A stretch of DNA of 64,000 nt from Tolypeutes matacus (GCA_026826555.1 JAKSZT010054583.1:1223161-1287160); one strand, 5' to 3'. Counted from the first letter of the stretch, positions 22,510 through 33,485 are shown. A program made the numbers and translations. The notes: a model not told the origin generated them from the sequence alone.

Positions 22510-23515
22510 AAGCTCAACTCTCTCACAAAAACAATGGAGAAAGGGCCAAAAAGCTGTCCAAGGGAACTGCTTTGGGGGTCAACAGACCAGGACAGTGCTG
22601 CACACCCACAAAGGTGAGGGACAGAGAGACAAACATCCCAAAACAACAAATGTGAGTTATCAAGCCCCCACGGTGGCTCCCCTCACTCACCTTCAAGGCA
22701 TTAAGCCTGGATAAAACCCCTGGCTCACTGCAGTCAACTGAAAGGGAAACATCTTCCTCCCTGTCAGCTGTTACAAGGGAAAAGGGAGGGGGAGAATGAG
22801 GACTTCTCTTCAGTGAATTTGACCAGCAGAGCCTGCTTTGAATCTCAGCTCGGGCCAGACCAGAAACACAGGAAAGCAGAGACTGAAAGAAACACCTTTG
22901 TGGAAAGGTTCACCCACAAGCACCATCTGCTGGCAAATTACAAGGAGAAAAACTGCTTTTACATCTCTCTTTACCCTACCCCTGGGAGAAAATCTGCGCC
23001 TCATTAGTGAGCCCTTGGCCAGGTTTTTATAACTTAAGCTGGACAATTTTAAAGACTCAGAATAAGTTGAGCCAAAAATCAAAGAAGAGCTGTGAAAAAA
23101 AAAAAAAAAAAAAAAAAAAACCACTGGCAAGAGAGAGAAATTGACCATTAAAGTAAATTCATCAACATATTCAAATGCCTAGACTGCAAAAATTTTTTGC
23201 CTAGCAGCAAAAAATTACAAGCCATACTAGGAAACAGGTAGAAGTGGCCCAGCCAAAGGAACAAACCAAATATCTTGACAAGGTATAGGATTTAAGACAA
23301 CTAATCAATGATAATCAGACAAATCTCCAAAATCAACTCAAAGAATTGAAAGAAAATATGACTAAAGAGATAAAGGATATTAAGAAGACACTGATGAAGG
23401 ATCTTTATGTGGAGGTTATGGGAGGTGTGGGAGTTGGGGCATATGGGAATCCCTGTATTTTCTGTGTAACATTCATGCAATCTAAGTATCTTTTTAAAAA
23501 TAAATAAATAAATAG
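22510..23515 (+). mobile_element. L1 with 5' UTR/ORF1 start fused to 3' terminus
   Basis: GC-richer 5' UTR-like sequence (about 22510-23094), an A-run (about 23095-23120), and an ORF1 start at 23175 with the same beginning as the L1 at 36.87 kb (MPR... and ITSHT). ORF1 sequence continues to about 23393 (IKDIKKTL), then switches within a few bases to the 3' terminal L1 block (GGGAGGTGTGGGAGTTGGGG...ATGGGAATCCCTG) and an A/AAAT tail. The rest of ORF1 and all of ORF2 are absent. ORF1 is also broken near its start by a small local duplication that adds a stop. No clear TSD identified. Confidence 0.7.
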
Positions 23516-23777
23516 ACACTGAGTGAGCAAATAAATAAATAATATCACAAGATCAAAATTAGGCATCAGCAGGGACTCTTCCTTTCTAGAGACTCTGAGG
23601 ATGAATTGGCTTCGAGGATCATTCAGACCTTGGGAAGAACTTAGTTCCACACTGACGTAGATTAAGTCCCCGTTTCCTCATCTTTTTGCCGGCTGTTGGG
23701 GGAGAGTGTTCACATTCCTTGCTTTGTGGCTTTGTCCTCCATTTTCAAAAGTGATGTCATTTCCATATTTCTCATCT

Positions 23778-23989
23778 CTCTGATATCTTCTTTTTTTTTT
23801 TTTTTTTTTTTTTTACTTATTTATTCATTTATCCCCCCCTTGCTGCTCGTGCTCTCTGGGTCAGCTAACCACGCCGGGCGGGTGGGCTTGCCTTCACCAG
23901 GAGGCCCCGGGAACCGAACCGGGGCCTCCCATATGGTAAACGGGAGCCCTACTGATTGAGCCACAGCCGCTTCCCTCTGATATCTTCTT
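23778..23989 (-). mobile_element. Monomeric DAS-type SINE with 15-bp TSD
   Basis: Minus-strand copy 23793-23974 with long tail (T-run to about 23814), linker, GC-rich body and tRNA-like head; B-box strand reads CGGTTCGGTTCCC. Perfect 15-bp repeats CTCTGATATCTTCTT flank it (23778-23792, 23975-23989), which with the long unbroken tail suggests a recent insertion. Confidence 0.93.
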
Positions 23990-24039
23990 TGTCCACATCA
24001 CACTTGTACTTCCTCTTCTGCTGCCTTCCTCTTCTTTTT

Positions 24040-24305
24040 TTTTAAAACTTTATTGAATTAATCATTCATACATGAACATACATAAACAATAAGTGTACAG
24101 TGAAAGTTGTGATTTTACAAAACAAACATGCATATCATCATACAGGGCTCCCATACATCACCCCACCATCAATACCTTGCATAGTTGTGAAACATTTGTT
24201 AGAGATTATGAAGAATATTGCCAAAATATTACTACAGTACTAATTATCGTCCATACCTTACATTTGCTGTATTTTCCCCCAAACCCACCCTATCATTATT
24301 ATTAC
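24040..24305 (-). mobile_element. L1 3' UTR tail, antisense, strongly 5'-truncated
   Basis: Matches the antisense L1 3' end seen at 33.17 kb (TCATTCATACATGAACAT, CATCACCCCACCA, CATTTGTTAGAGATTATGAA vs its counterpart). It begins with a T-run (24037-24045) and stops after about 260 bp where a two-headed SINE begins. Confidence 0.8.
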
Positions 24306-24743
24306 TTTTTAAATTTATCTACTTTACCCCCTTCCCCCTCCATTCTTGCTGTTTTTGTGTCCATTCATTGGGCAATTCTCTGTGTCTGTTTCCTACCCTG
24401 TCTTCTCATCCTTCTCCTCCTGTCTTCACCAGGATTTGAGCCTCGGAATCTCCAATGTGGGAGAGAGGCATCCTACCGCCTGCGTCACCTTAGTTCATGG
24501 TTTTTCGGCATGTCTTGTCTTGGTTCTTCCTTGTGTCACTCTCCTGTTATGTCATCAACTTGCTGCATGGCTCAGTGGGGCCTGATGGCACACCTATGCA
24601 TGGGGCCTTGCGGCCCGCACACCTTCTATATTTTTCTTTTTTTTTTTTTTTTAATTTTGACCAGGAGGTCCCGGGGATCGAACCCAGGTCCCTCTATAAG
24701 GGAGACGAATGTCCAACCATTTGAGCCACATCCACCCCCCTGC
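24306..24743 (-). mobile_element. Two-headed tRNA-derived SINE
   Basis: Minus-strand copy of the same subfamily as 1.0 and 11.2 kb. Head one lies at about 24660-24740 (B-box strand GGTTCGATCCC), followed by its linker with an A-run (T-run 24637-24651), head two at about 24420-24500, then the GA-rich body (CT-rich on plus). A convincing TSD was not found. It abuts the truncated L1 tail. Confidence 0.85.
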
Positions 24744-24949
24744 TATATCTCTTAAGGTTGACCAAAGATACCTAGAGTTAGTCATTTCCCATACAGGATG
24801 GTCATATAATAAATCAGGCTTGGTTTATCACCAGCATTCTAAAAACCAGACCTAGGGAGAAAAACTAGGTCTGGGGACACATGCATGGTTTTTAATACAG
24901 CTAATGTTTAGCTTACCCTGATTATCACAAAATCAGGACAGCCTCTTCT

Positions 24950-25125
24950 CCTTTTAAGGGCTCATGTGATTACACAGAGTTCACCTGGATAATCCAGGAT
25001 AATATCCCTATTTTAAAGTCAGCTGATCAGTGACTTTCATTCCATCTGCAAATCCCCTTCACAGCAATACCTAGATTAGTATTTGATTGAATAACTAGTG
25101 GACAGGAATCGAAGGGAGCAGAATG
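24950..25125 (-). mobile_element. MLT1-like LTR, 5' portion
   Basis: GTTCACCTGGATAATCCAGG and TTTAAAGTCAGCTGATCAGT, with CTGCAAATCCCCTT, match the inverted 5' half of MaLR LTRs. Confidence 0.6.
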
Positions 25126-25241
25126 CACATTTTCAGAATTCTACCACGTTTATCAGCTATTTTGTCTATATCAAAGATTTTGTTTCATTGGTAACATAAA
25201 ATAAGTTGTACACAGCAACCTATGTGATTTCCACTTCCTCC

Positions 25242-25450
25242 CACTATTCCAGGGGTTCTTAACCTTTTTTGTTCCATGTACCCCTTTGCCAGTCAGGTGA
25301 AAACCACAGACCCCTTACTAAGTCCACACTACACTGTGTATTATTTAACAAATAGATCACACCTGCACTAACATGTCCCCACAAGAATAATGTTTTCTTG
25401 AATTTCAATTCAAGCTCATGGACCCCTTGTTAAGAACCCCTGCACTACAT
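25242..25450 (+). mobile_element. hAT-type MITE copy 1 (193 bp)
   Basis: Element 25250-25442 has perfect 14-bp terminal inverted repeats (CAGGGGTTCTTAAC and GTTAAGAACCCCTG). Flanking 8-mers CACTATTC and CACTACAT are a partial match to a hAT 8-bp target duplication. It has no coding capacity. A second copy about 2.4 kb downstream is about 93% identical by eye. Related TIRs are known in mammalian hAT-Charlie-type elements; exact family not assigned. Confidence 0.85.
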
Positions 25451-27816
25451 ATGCACTACCCTAATTTCAAGACTATTGAAATTCCTCCTTTGAGCATAAG
25501 GCATGAGTTATGAGAACATGGGAAATCCTCAGAAACAAGTAGATGTTATCAAATAAAAAAAAATTTCTCTGCCAGAAAATATAGTTAAAAACTAAGCAGC
25601 TTCTACCTTAATTTTCAGGATATTTCCTTTCGGAGATCTTAATTATCTAAACAATTCCCTTAATTTTTCAGTCAATGTGCTATTTGAAGCCCATTTAAGT
25701 GCTTCTGCTTGGGGGGAGGAAAGCTTGCTGTACTTAAAATCCCTCTTTCTAAGTCTATTAGTTTATTTTCTATTCAGGAGGCAAGAGGATATTTCTGTGT
25801 TTGACATACCTAATATTTCAATAATCCCCTTTTGGTCATTTCTTCACTTCTAAAGTCTCTCCAGATAATGGTGAAAAAATTACTCTGGCAAAATTCTTGC
25901 CAAGTTCCAGTTATTTATTTGGCTATTGGTAGCCCCTGCTGATAAATAACTTAGGCCTTTCACATTTTAACAGTTCCCAGGGTGGGATAACCCCCCGAAA
26001 CATGCAGGTATTCCTGGAATATTCCCAGTTCACTGCTCTAAACGAACTCCCCTTCAGCCACTAATCAGTTTAGTATATAATTAAAAGAGCTTTAAAAATC
26101 ATCAGTCATCTTGCTTAGGGTGAGTAATAATTTATGCCAAGGGAGTTGGAAAGAATGCTGATTTCATTTATTATATCTCCTTAGAGGAAAGGTAGACTGA
26201 TAAAACCATGTGCAAAATGGTATGTCTTTAGGCTTATTCATAAGGCTAAATGTTAAAAGTAGACATATTATTTCTAAATTTTCTTCACTTTATGTCCTGT
26301 TTTTAGGGAAAAAAAGGTTTTATATTAATGTTACAGGCCCTTCCAATTCTCCCTCTTTTGTGGCAATGGTCAAGTTTTAAAAAAAAATTATTTCTAAATA
26401 AGCATCCTTCTCATTTTTTTGCATCAGTGAATAAATAATGTATGCATAGCAGATATTCAAATTTGGATATACTTAAAGTGGGTAAGTGCTATTTTCCTTC
26501 TAAAAAATAGCATTGCAGTCTCACTTAGGAGAAATGAGGTCTTTCTGTAGTTAATCATTTGTGCAAGAGCAAGGTGTGGGCTGAGAGATAGTCTGCACAC
26601 GGGATCCTGGAGACTCCAAGGAATGCACGTGCTGAGCATTATTAATTTGCATGGTGTATACAGGGGGAGTAGGATGGGCCTATCTAATTAAACCACCTTA
26701 CTAAAATGGGTTCAAAATAGGCCTACTTTGACATTAAAATCAGTTCACCTCTACATTTAATAAGGGTTTTGTTGAGATCAGTTTTGCAATGTTAGAAATA
26801 TAAAGATAACAATTGTGCAATCATAACTGCTTTTTTAAAACCAGCTAAAATGTTTAAATTAAGATCAAAATACATTCTTTTGCTCACTGACCTAATATCA
26901 GTTGAGTGTTATGAGTAAGGAACTGTGCTGTGGTGTATTCTTCTGGAGGCTGAAAAAGCAAGAGATTGAGAGTCCAGTTTTTTCCACTGTGAGCCCTTGG
27001 ATATGTGATCTCTTCACATCTCTCTCTATTCTTCTGTATAATTAAAGTGTTTGTATCTTAGGACACACAAGCTCCAGAAGTCTTGGATAAGATGGAAAAC
27101 CCAATTCCACTAGCTCAAGCAGAAAAAGAAGCTCATTTCTGAAAATCCCAGGCATCTTTCTAGCATCAGGTTCAGTTTTATCCAAGAGGTCTAGCATCAT
27201 CTTGTGATTCTCCATCTTGGCTTTGCCTTGCTCTGTGTTAACTTCATTCTCAGGCACCTCTCGGTGACCCCTGGTTAGCGCACATCATCCTCACTGCTTG
27301 CAACCCCAGCAGAAAGAGACTCTGCCTCTTTTCCAATATCCAAATATGTCTCTGTATCTCATGGCTCTAGTGGGATCATGTGCAACTCACTGAACCAATC
27401 TCCACAGCTGGAAGAATCGATGAACATTCATGAAGCTAGGGATGACAACTCCTGAAGAGAGTTTGGGAGAGATGATTCTGAAGAGAAAAACCAGAGCATT
27501 GTTGTGAAAAGAAGAGTGAATGAATGCTGGCTTGTCAAAATGAAAGTTTCAGACTAAATTAATCTCTAGAGTCCTCCAAGGGCTATGCCTCTGAATGAGG
27601 CATGATCTTTGTCTTCCAGATCTTTTGGTCTAGTTTTGGAGAAAATACAGGTACAGTCCCAACTACCCCCTCCTCCCACACACTTCCAAAATATCCAACT
27701 ACAAGGTAGTTTTTGACAAATAACAGGTGAGTGATGAAACAGGCCAAGAAAGGACCTATTTCTAGGTGCTTATAGTTGGAACTCAGGTATGAGGTGATGC
27801 TTAAGCTATGTATACA
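25451..27816. other. Unique non-coding DNA
   Basis: No exon or named repeat recognised. The block 25840-26130 is non-repetitive, with motif-rich sequence (for example TTATTTATTTGGCTATTGG, ACTAATCAGTTTAGTATATA), and looks like possible conserved non-coding DNA. Confidence 0.4.
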
Positions 27817-28024
27817 ATTTAGAGCAGGGGTTCTTAACCATTTTTTTCCACGGACCCCTTTGCCAGTCAGGTGAAAACTATGGACCCCTTACTAAGTCCA
27901 CACTACACTGTGTATTATTTAATAAATACATCACACCTGCACCAACATGTCCCCACAAGAATAATATTTTTTTGAATTTCAATTCAAGCTCACGGACCCC
28001 TTGTTAAGAACCCCTGATTTAGAA
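27817..28024 (+). mobile_element. hAT-type MITE copy 2 (192 bp)
   Basis: Element 27825-28016 has the same 14-bp TIRs as copy 1 and is colinear over its length, with about 14 differences. Flanking 8-mers ATTTAGAG and ATTTAGAA agree at 7 of 8 positions, supporting transposase-mediated insertion. Confidence 0.9.
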
Positions 28025-29000
28025 GGAGGTTATCAACCTTGCAAGACTGTTCAAAGCAGTCTTGCAAGCAACTAGATTTTTGGCAGCCATCATGAAAAAG
28101 TTGAATTGCATTCACAACCATCGTACTTATTATTTGGTCCCCCTTTGGCACTGGGTCACCATAGTGGACATATGACCAGCCTGCCTCAGAACCCTCTTCT
28201 TATATTTGAAGAATGTTGCCCACCTTATAGATTCCACTAGAGAAGCAGATAAAGCCAGGTAGTTACCTTCCCAGCCTTTCTTGCAGCTACGTGCGAGAAG
28301 AGATCTAAATTCTACTAACCAGACATACCTACCCAGGACTAACCTGTAGCTGGTTTTGCCAACAAGACAGAACTGGAGGGACTTCTCTGGAGATGTTGAC
28401 AATTGCGGACAGTAACAGAGGGTTACTTGGGTGAAAATCGCAACAGTGCAAGCAACATTGGGGAGAGCAGAAGTCAGTTGGGTCCTCAGTGCAAGCTGCA
28501 ATATCTAGGCTCTGATTTGACAGGGCCAGCCCTACTGCAAGATTCCAGAAAACATTCTGGCTGTTGCACAGCCTCTTAACTTCACCCTCCAGTCTTCCAG
28601 GTGACTGGGCAAACTGCCCTAAATCCTCCTAACAAATTTGGTTTCTGCTCAAAATCAACCAGAGTCCTCCTGTGTTTGAACTAAAATCCCTGACTGACAC
28701 CGTTGCTATTTGAGTAGCACTCTTTAATGACCCCCAGCTGTCACCCTTAAGATTAAGGGGCAACGTTTTCACATATTCCAGGAAACATCCGACTTTCTGC
28801 TGTTTCTATGTATTTTCCCTCTTAGAGCAAAAGGTGCCCCGTTGACTTAATGTGACCTTGCCATAGCCATATGTGTGTATATTAAATATTGATCTTGGTT
28901 GCTTATTTATGAAGTGTGTGAGGTACAGAAGTCTGAAGAACCATTAAGTTAGAGTATGTTTAGATCTATTCATTTTCTTGAGGAAAAGAAGATACAGGCT
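28025..29000. other. Unique or very old non-coding DNA
   Basis: No gene seen. The 123-codon minus-strand frame at 28130-28501 has no recognisable domain. The stretch around 28275-28300 (CCAGCCTTTCTTGCAGCTAC) faintly recalls an old mammalian repeat. Confidence 0.35.
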
Positions 29001-29004
29001 AGGG

Positions 29005-29135
29005 CAGTGGTTATGAATCAGATGATCATCATAATCCCCTGAGAGCTTCTGATTTTAAAAATAGATTCAAGCCTCAACTCAGAGAAACTTATTTTGGATG
29101 TCTGGAGTATGGCCCAGGAATATGAGCTTGAATCT
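29005..29135 (+). repeat. hAT-Charlie (MER20-like) fragment
   Basis: Starts CAGTGGTTATGAATCAGATG, with GATCATCATAATCCCCTGAG, GAGCTTCTGATTTTAAAAAT and GGCCCAGGAATATGAGCTTG. This order matches MER20-related Charlie elements; the far end is not recognisable. Confidence 0.6.
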
Positions 29136-29539
29136 CCTCAGAGTCAAAAGATACTGTCCAAATTGATCAAATAAGAATGGAGGGTCAAGTTACAAAGGTA
29201 AACAAAAAAGGATTAGCGTATACTCTAACTAACAAAGATTGAGAGAAATGGGGTAAGGAAAGAACCCTTGTAAGAGAGCTGAATACCTCAGCTTTCATGG
29301 TAAGGAAGTTGTAGATAATGACTGAAGATGATAAATAAAAAAACAGCCTTACAGTCATATTATTAAGATTTGTGTATGGCAGCTGACATCAGCAAAACTG
29401 AAACTGAGACTTTCTAAGTTTCTAGCTACATTAGCCCCCTCCATACATGGTTACTTCATGTCCATTATGCTCTGCCTTTTTTTTTTTTTCTTTAACTTTT
29501 CGTATTTTATATCTGATAGTGTCTTTTACTTACTTATTT

Positions 29540-29660
29540 ACAAATTTATAGTAAGCCCCATTAGGCAAGAATCTCATCCTTCTTGTTCACTGAATCCCTG
29601 TGATTAGAGCAGTGTCTGGTATATAGTAGGTACTTAACAAATATTTGATTAAGGAGGAAA
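29540..29660 (+). repeat. L2: L2 3' end
   Basis: CTTGTTCACTGAATCCCTGT, AGAGCAGTGTCTGGTATATA and GTAGGTACTTAACAAATATT follow the L2 3' terminus order. A purine-rich stretch (29652-29719) follows directly. Confidence 0.8.
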
Positions 29661-29757
29661 GAACAGAGGACGAAGAGAGGGAAGGAAGAAGGGGCGGGGG
29701 GAGGAAGTGAGGAAGGGATGCTTATTTCATTAGTAGGCTTTTAAATTTATTATCCCA

Positions 29758-30982
29758 TTTTTTTTTTTATTTGAGAAGTTGTAAATTTACAAAATAATCA
29801 TGCATACCATAGAGGATTCCTGTATATTGTCCCACCACCAACACCTTACATTGTTGTGACACATTTGTTACAATTGATGAAAGAGCATCATCATAATAAT
29901 ACTGCTATCTATAGTCCAAAGCTTAAATTTGGTGTATTTTTCCCACAAACCATCCTATTATTAACACCACATATTGGTATTGTATATTTGTTATAGTCCA
30001 TGAGAGAACATTTTCATATTTGTACTGTTAACCACAGTCCATCATTAACCACGGGGTTCACTGTGTTATATGGTCCCCTGCCTTGTACAATCCATCCAAA
30101 GTTTACCCTCAGTGGCTCTCAGTTTCATCACAGAGCTGTGCTGTCATCAGCTCAGTCCATTTCAGAACATTTTCATTACTTCAAAAGGAAAAATCTCACA
30201 CACCCTTATACACCCCCAATATTGACCCTTGATATTGATATCGTACCTTTTTTGCCATTGCTGTAAAAATATTACAATATTACTGTTAACTATAGTCTAT
30301 ATGTTGTATTTTTCCATGTATCTCCATATTCTTAACACCTTGTACTAGAGAAACATTGTTGTGTTTGTACTGTAAATCACAATCATCATCTACCACTGAA
30401 ATAATTATGTTATACAGTCCCTAGACTACCCTCTAGCTTTCTTTCAATTTACATTAACCTCCCTAGACTACACCCATTATACTCACTATAATGTGTTATA
30501 TCAAGTCTATCGATTTCCCCACATTTATAATCACCTTACTAAACATTCTACATATATTCGGCATTAGCTCCCCCTTCTCAATTCACATTCTATCTCCTAG
30601 TACCTATACTCTAGAATTTTAACTCCATGAGTTTACTCACCATATTTAGTTCATATTAGTGAAAAGATTCATCCATGTTGTCATATGCTTCCTGACTTCA
30701 TTTCTTCTTACAACTGAATAGTATTCCATTGTCTGTATATACCACATTTTGTTTATCCATTCATAGGTTGATGGACACTTGGGTTGTTTCCATCTTTTAG
30801 CAATCCTGAATAATGTTGTTATGAACATTGGTGTGCAAATGTCTGTTCACATCCCTGTTTTCACTTCTTCTGAATATATTCCTAGTAGCAGGATTGCTGG
30901 ATTATGCGGCAGTTCTATATTTAGCTTCCTGCGGAACTGCCATACTGTTCTCCACAGTCTTCATTCCCATCAACAGTGATGT
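29758..30982 (-). mobile_element. L1 3' UTR and end of ORF2, antisense, 5'-truncated
   Basis: Opens with a T-run (29758-29768, the A-tail), then the antisense L1 3' UTR shared with the 33.2-34.2 kb copy (CATCAATTGT-type and TCTCAGTTTCATCACAGAG landmarks). It continues into ORF2 C-terminus at about 30650-30980, where the minus frame reads a WMNLFTNM-type ending with VVRRNEVRKH. It stops at about 30982 inside ORF2. No clear TSD. Confidence 0.85.
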
Positions 30983-31410
30983 TGTTCAGTCGATAGGCTT
31001 TCTCTAATGTCATGTGATGCGTAGGCTTGGAAAGGCAGTACCCAGTCTTTGCCTAGGATTTCATAATTATTATTTTATTCAAAAAAATTTCCCAATAGAA
31101 CACATCTGTATTCTTATACTTGCTTCTGCATTCAGTCTGTTGCAAGGTCTTTTTGTTTGAGGTATATGAAGAAAATCCAGATTCTCACACTTATCTAATT
31201 AGAAAAAGGAGGAGCATTTTTAAAGTCTTTCCAAGAAATTGATACTTTGATACTACACCAAAACTTGACAAGTGGGTAATTTTCTAATGGTTATTTGAAA
31301 AGTGATATCTGAAACCATACCAATAAACTTTTCATACTCTGCTACATTAAAACCACTATCTGTCTTACATTTTGAAGGCATCCTTTAGCCATGCATAATT
31401 TTGTAACATC
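30983..31410. other. Unique non-coding DNA
   Basis: Nothing recognised. Confidence 0.4.
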
Positions 31411-31413
31411 ATG

Positions 31414-31661
31414 CAGTGGTTATTTGGGAAATATTGGCTCATTGAGTTATGCAGCTCTTCCAAATATTAATATATTTCATTATATAATATCATGAAATTC
31501 CATGAAGCCTCTGGAAAATTCTACTGTTCACTACTGAGAGAATGAGAGTGGAAAACAGCAAATAATATCTTAGTATATTATAAATATTAATTTTGACTGC
31601 AAGGACCCCTTAAGGAGTTTCGAGACCCCCGGGTCCCCAAAGCACACTTTGAGAAGCACTG
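31414..31661 (+). repeat. hAT-Charlie-like degraded element
   Basis: Candidate left end CAGTGGTTATTTGGG and right end CACTTTGAGAAGCACTG are approximate inverted repeats. The interior GTGGAAAACAGCAAATAATA and AGACCCCCGGGTCCCCAAAG is typical of Charlie-type non-autonomous elements. Flanking 8-mers do not match, so the left limit is uncertain. Confidence 0.5.
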
Positions 31662-32129
31662 ACTTAGGAGATGAGCCAAAATTCTTTCAGAGTCATGTCC
31701 TGTAAGTGTTGTTTCCAAATTAAGCTGCATAAAACATTAGTTTGGGAACTTAATAATTTCAACTACTTAAACTGTCTTTGTGAAAAAATGAATCTGAGGA
31801 ATTTTTTTTCTGTTGATATCAGGTATTTAGATTAATGTTGCTTCATCCCCTTACATTACTATGAGACAATTCATAAAAGTTGGCCCACTTTAGGATCTAG
31901 GGTTTGCACCAAAGAAAACTGAGCTGGTCAAAACCCGTACAACTTGACACTATCCAAGTAAAAATATTTTCTTTTTCCAAACCCAAGATGGTGACCCATT
32001 TACTTCAATCGATGTTCAAAAGGACCTTTTTAAAAATATAATGAATAATTTGAATGTCTCATGGAGTTTATTTTAAAGAGATTTTCTATAGCTCTAATAC
32101 ATGTGTTCATTCTAAGCTGTGGTTTATGT

Positions 32130-32290
32130 TCATACACTTTAAAAGATATCAGGAACTAGAAGGTGTTCTAGACCAACAACCTCATTCTACAAATAACAAA
32201 AGTGAAAATTTGAACAGTAATTTTCCATGACTACTTGGAGACTGAGCTGAGACCAAAATCAAGGTCACATGACATCCTGCCCAGAGTTCT
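32130..32290 (+). repeat. MIR3-like fragment (weak)
   Basis: TCTAGACCAACAACCTCATT, TACAAATAACAAAAGTGAAA, GACTGAGCTGAGACC and ATGACATCCTGCCCAGAGTT follow, with heavy divergence, the order seen in MIR3-type repeats. Confidence 0.4.
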
Positions 32291-32559
32291 CACATAGATT
32301 AAGAAAGTTCTCCAGAGAAAACACCTCATCTTATCTCAGCTTTGTTTTTCCCATTTAATGCTTAATCCAAATTGGAGATGTCCAAAAATGTGTCCAGTAA
32401 CTTAAATATATTTCAGACTTTTTTCATCCGAAATCTAGTATATCCAATTTTTTAAAAAATTTTGTAACTCACCCATAAGTCACAGGTGACATTTTATTAG
32501 CAAGGCACAAAGAGATATTGAAATAATTTAGTGAAATGCCCCTACATTGCAAAGCTAAC

Positions 32560-32860
32560 TACAATCAGAAAATTATTATCTATTTTATCTGCTGTGGTGA
32601 CATTCTTTCAAATGTAATAAACTGAGATTGAGGGTCCTGAAATAGGCAATAAAAATGATACTTACAAAATTACTCAGGATAGGTGGAGTGCCATTAATTA
32701 AGCAATAATCCCTTTGAAATTAGTCATTACCAGCAGTTTTTTGCTATGGGCCATTAACACTCTAACTAGCAAGTCATTAATAGTGGTAATAACCAATTCT
32801 GAGGGGATTATTGCTTGAATAAGCTATATATAAATGATTTTTAAGCTTTGTAAAAATTTT
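32560..32860. promoter_or_regulatory. Candidate conserved non-coding element with TAAT/TAATCC motifs
   Basis: Non-repetitive block densely filled with homeodomain-type cores (CATTAATTAA, AGTCATTA, CCATTAACAC, GTCATTAATAG, GGTAATAACC). A perfect 13-bp inverted repeat AAGCAATAATCCC (32700-32712) / GGGATTATTGCTT (32804-32816) places two TAATCC (OTX/PITX-class) cores in opposite orientation 91 bp apart. Motif classes are established; enhancer function and conservation are inference. Confidence 0.35.
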
Positions 32861-33348
32861 CACATTTTTATGCGAAACTTTGAATAATAAGTAACTATGA
32901 ACAAAATTAGCTGTGAATATTACTGGCACGTTTTAAAAAATATAAATATTTGGCTCTAGCCATATGACTATTCCCATATATTTGTCAATTGTGTCCTTTG
33001 CATTTGAGGATGGTTCTCGTGGTACTGGGAATGTGCAGAAGATTTTGCTACCCTTTTCTCATGCAATATCCATAAAGAGTTTTCAGTGGTATGCAACTGC
33101 TCTCACTATTTCAGAGCCTGGCATTTCTGTTGCCTTTGTCTTTTTTTAAACTTTTTTTTTTTTTTTAAGTTTATCATTCATACATGAACATCCATAAACA
33201 ACAAGTGTATAGTAAAAGTTGTGAACTTATAAAACAAACATGCATACCATCATCCAGGGCTCCTATACATCACCCCACCACCAACACCTTGCTTGTTATG
33301 AAACAATTGTTACAAACTATGAAAGAGCATCGTCAAAATATTGCTTCT

Positions 33349-33485
33349 AATTATAGCCCATAGACCACATATCATTTTACAAATGTTTGTATGTATTGTG
33401 AGAATTTTGATTTTTACCCATAATAAAAAAATAAAATAAAATAAAATAAAAAAAAAAAAAAAAAAAAAAAAAATTATAGCCCATA
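33349..33485 (+). mobile_element. Small poly(A)-tailed retroinsertion within L1 3' UTR
   Basis: Insert 33363-33471 carries about 58 bp of unidentified sequence, then AATAAAAAAATAAAATAAAA and a pure A-tail. Perfect 14-bp repeats AATTATAGCCCATA flank it (33349-33362, 33472-33485). Removing it restores the L1 3' UTR. The source transcript was not recognised. Confidence 0.92.

Noticed and set aside
24093..24755. 220-codon open frame on the plus strand
   Set aside because: Lies entirely over an antisense L1 tail and an antisense SINE.
28130..28501. 123-codon minus-strand frame as a gene
   Set aside because: No domain, no exon signals, and composition like surrounding non-coding DNA.
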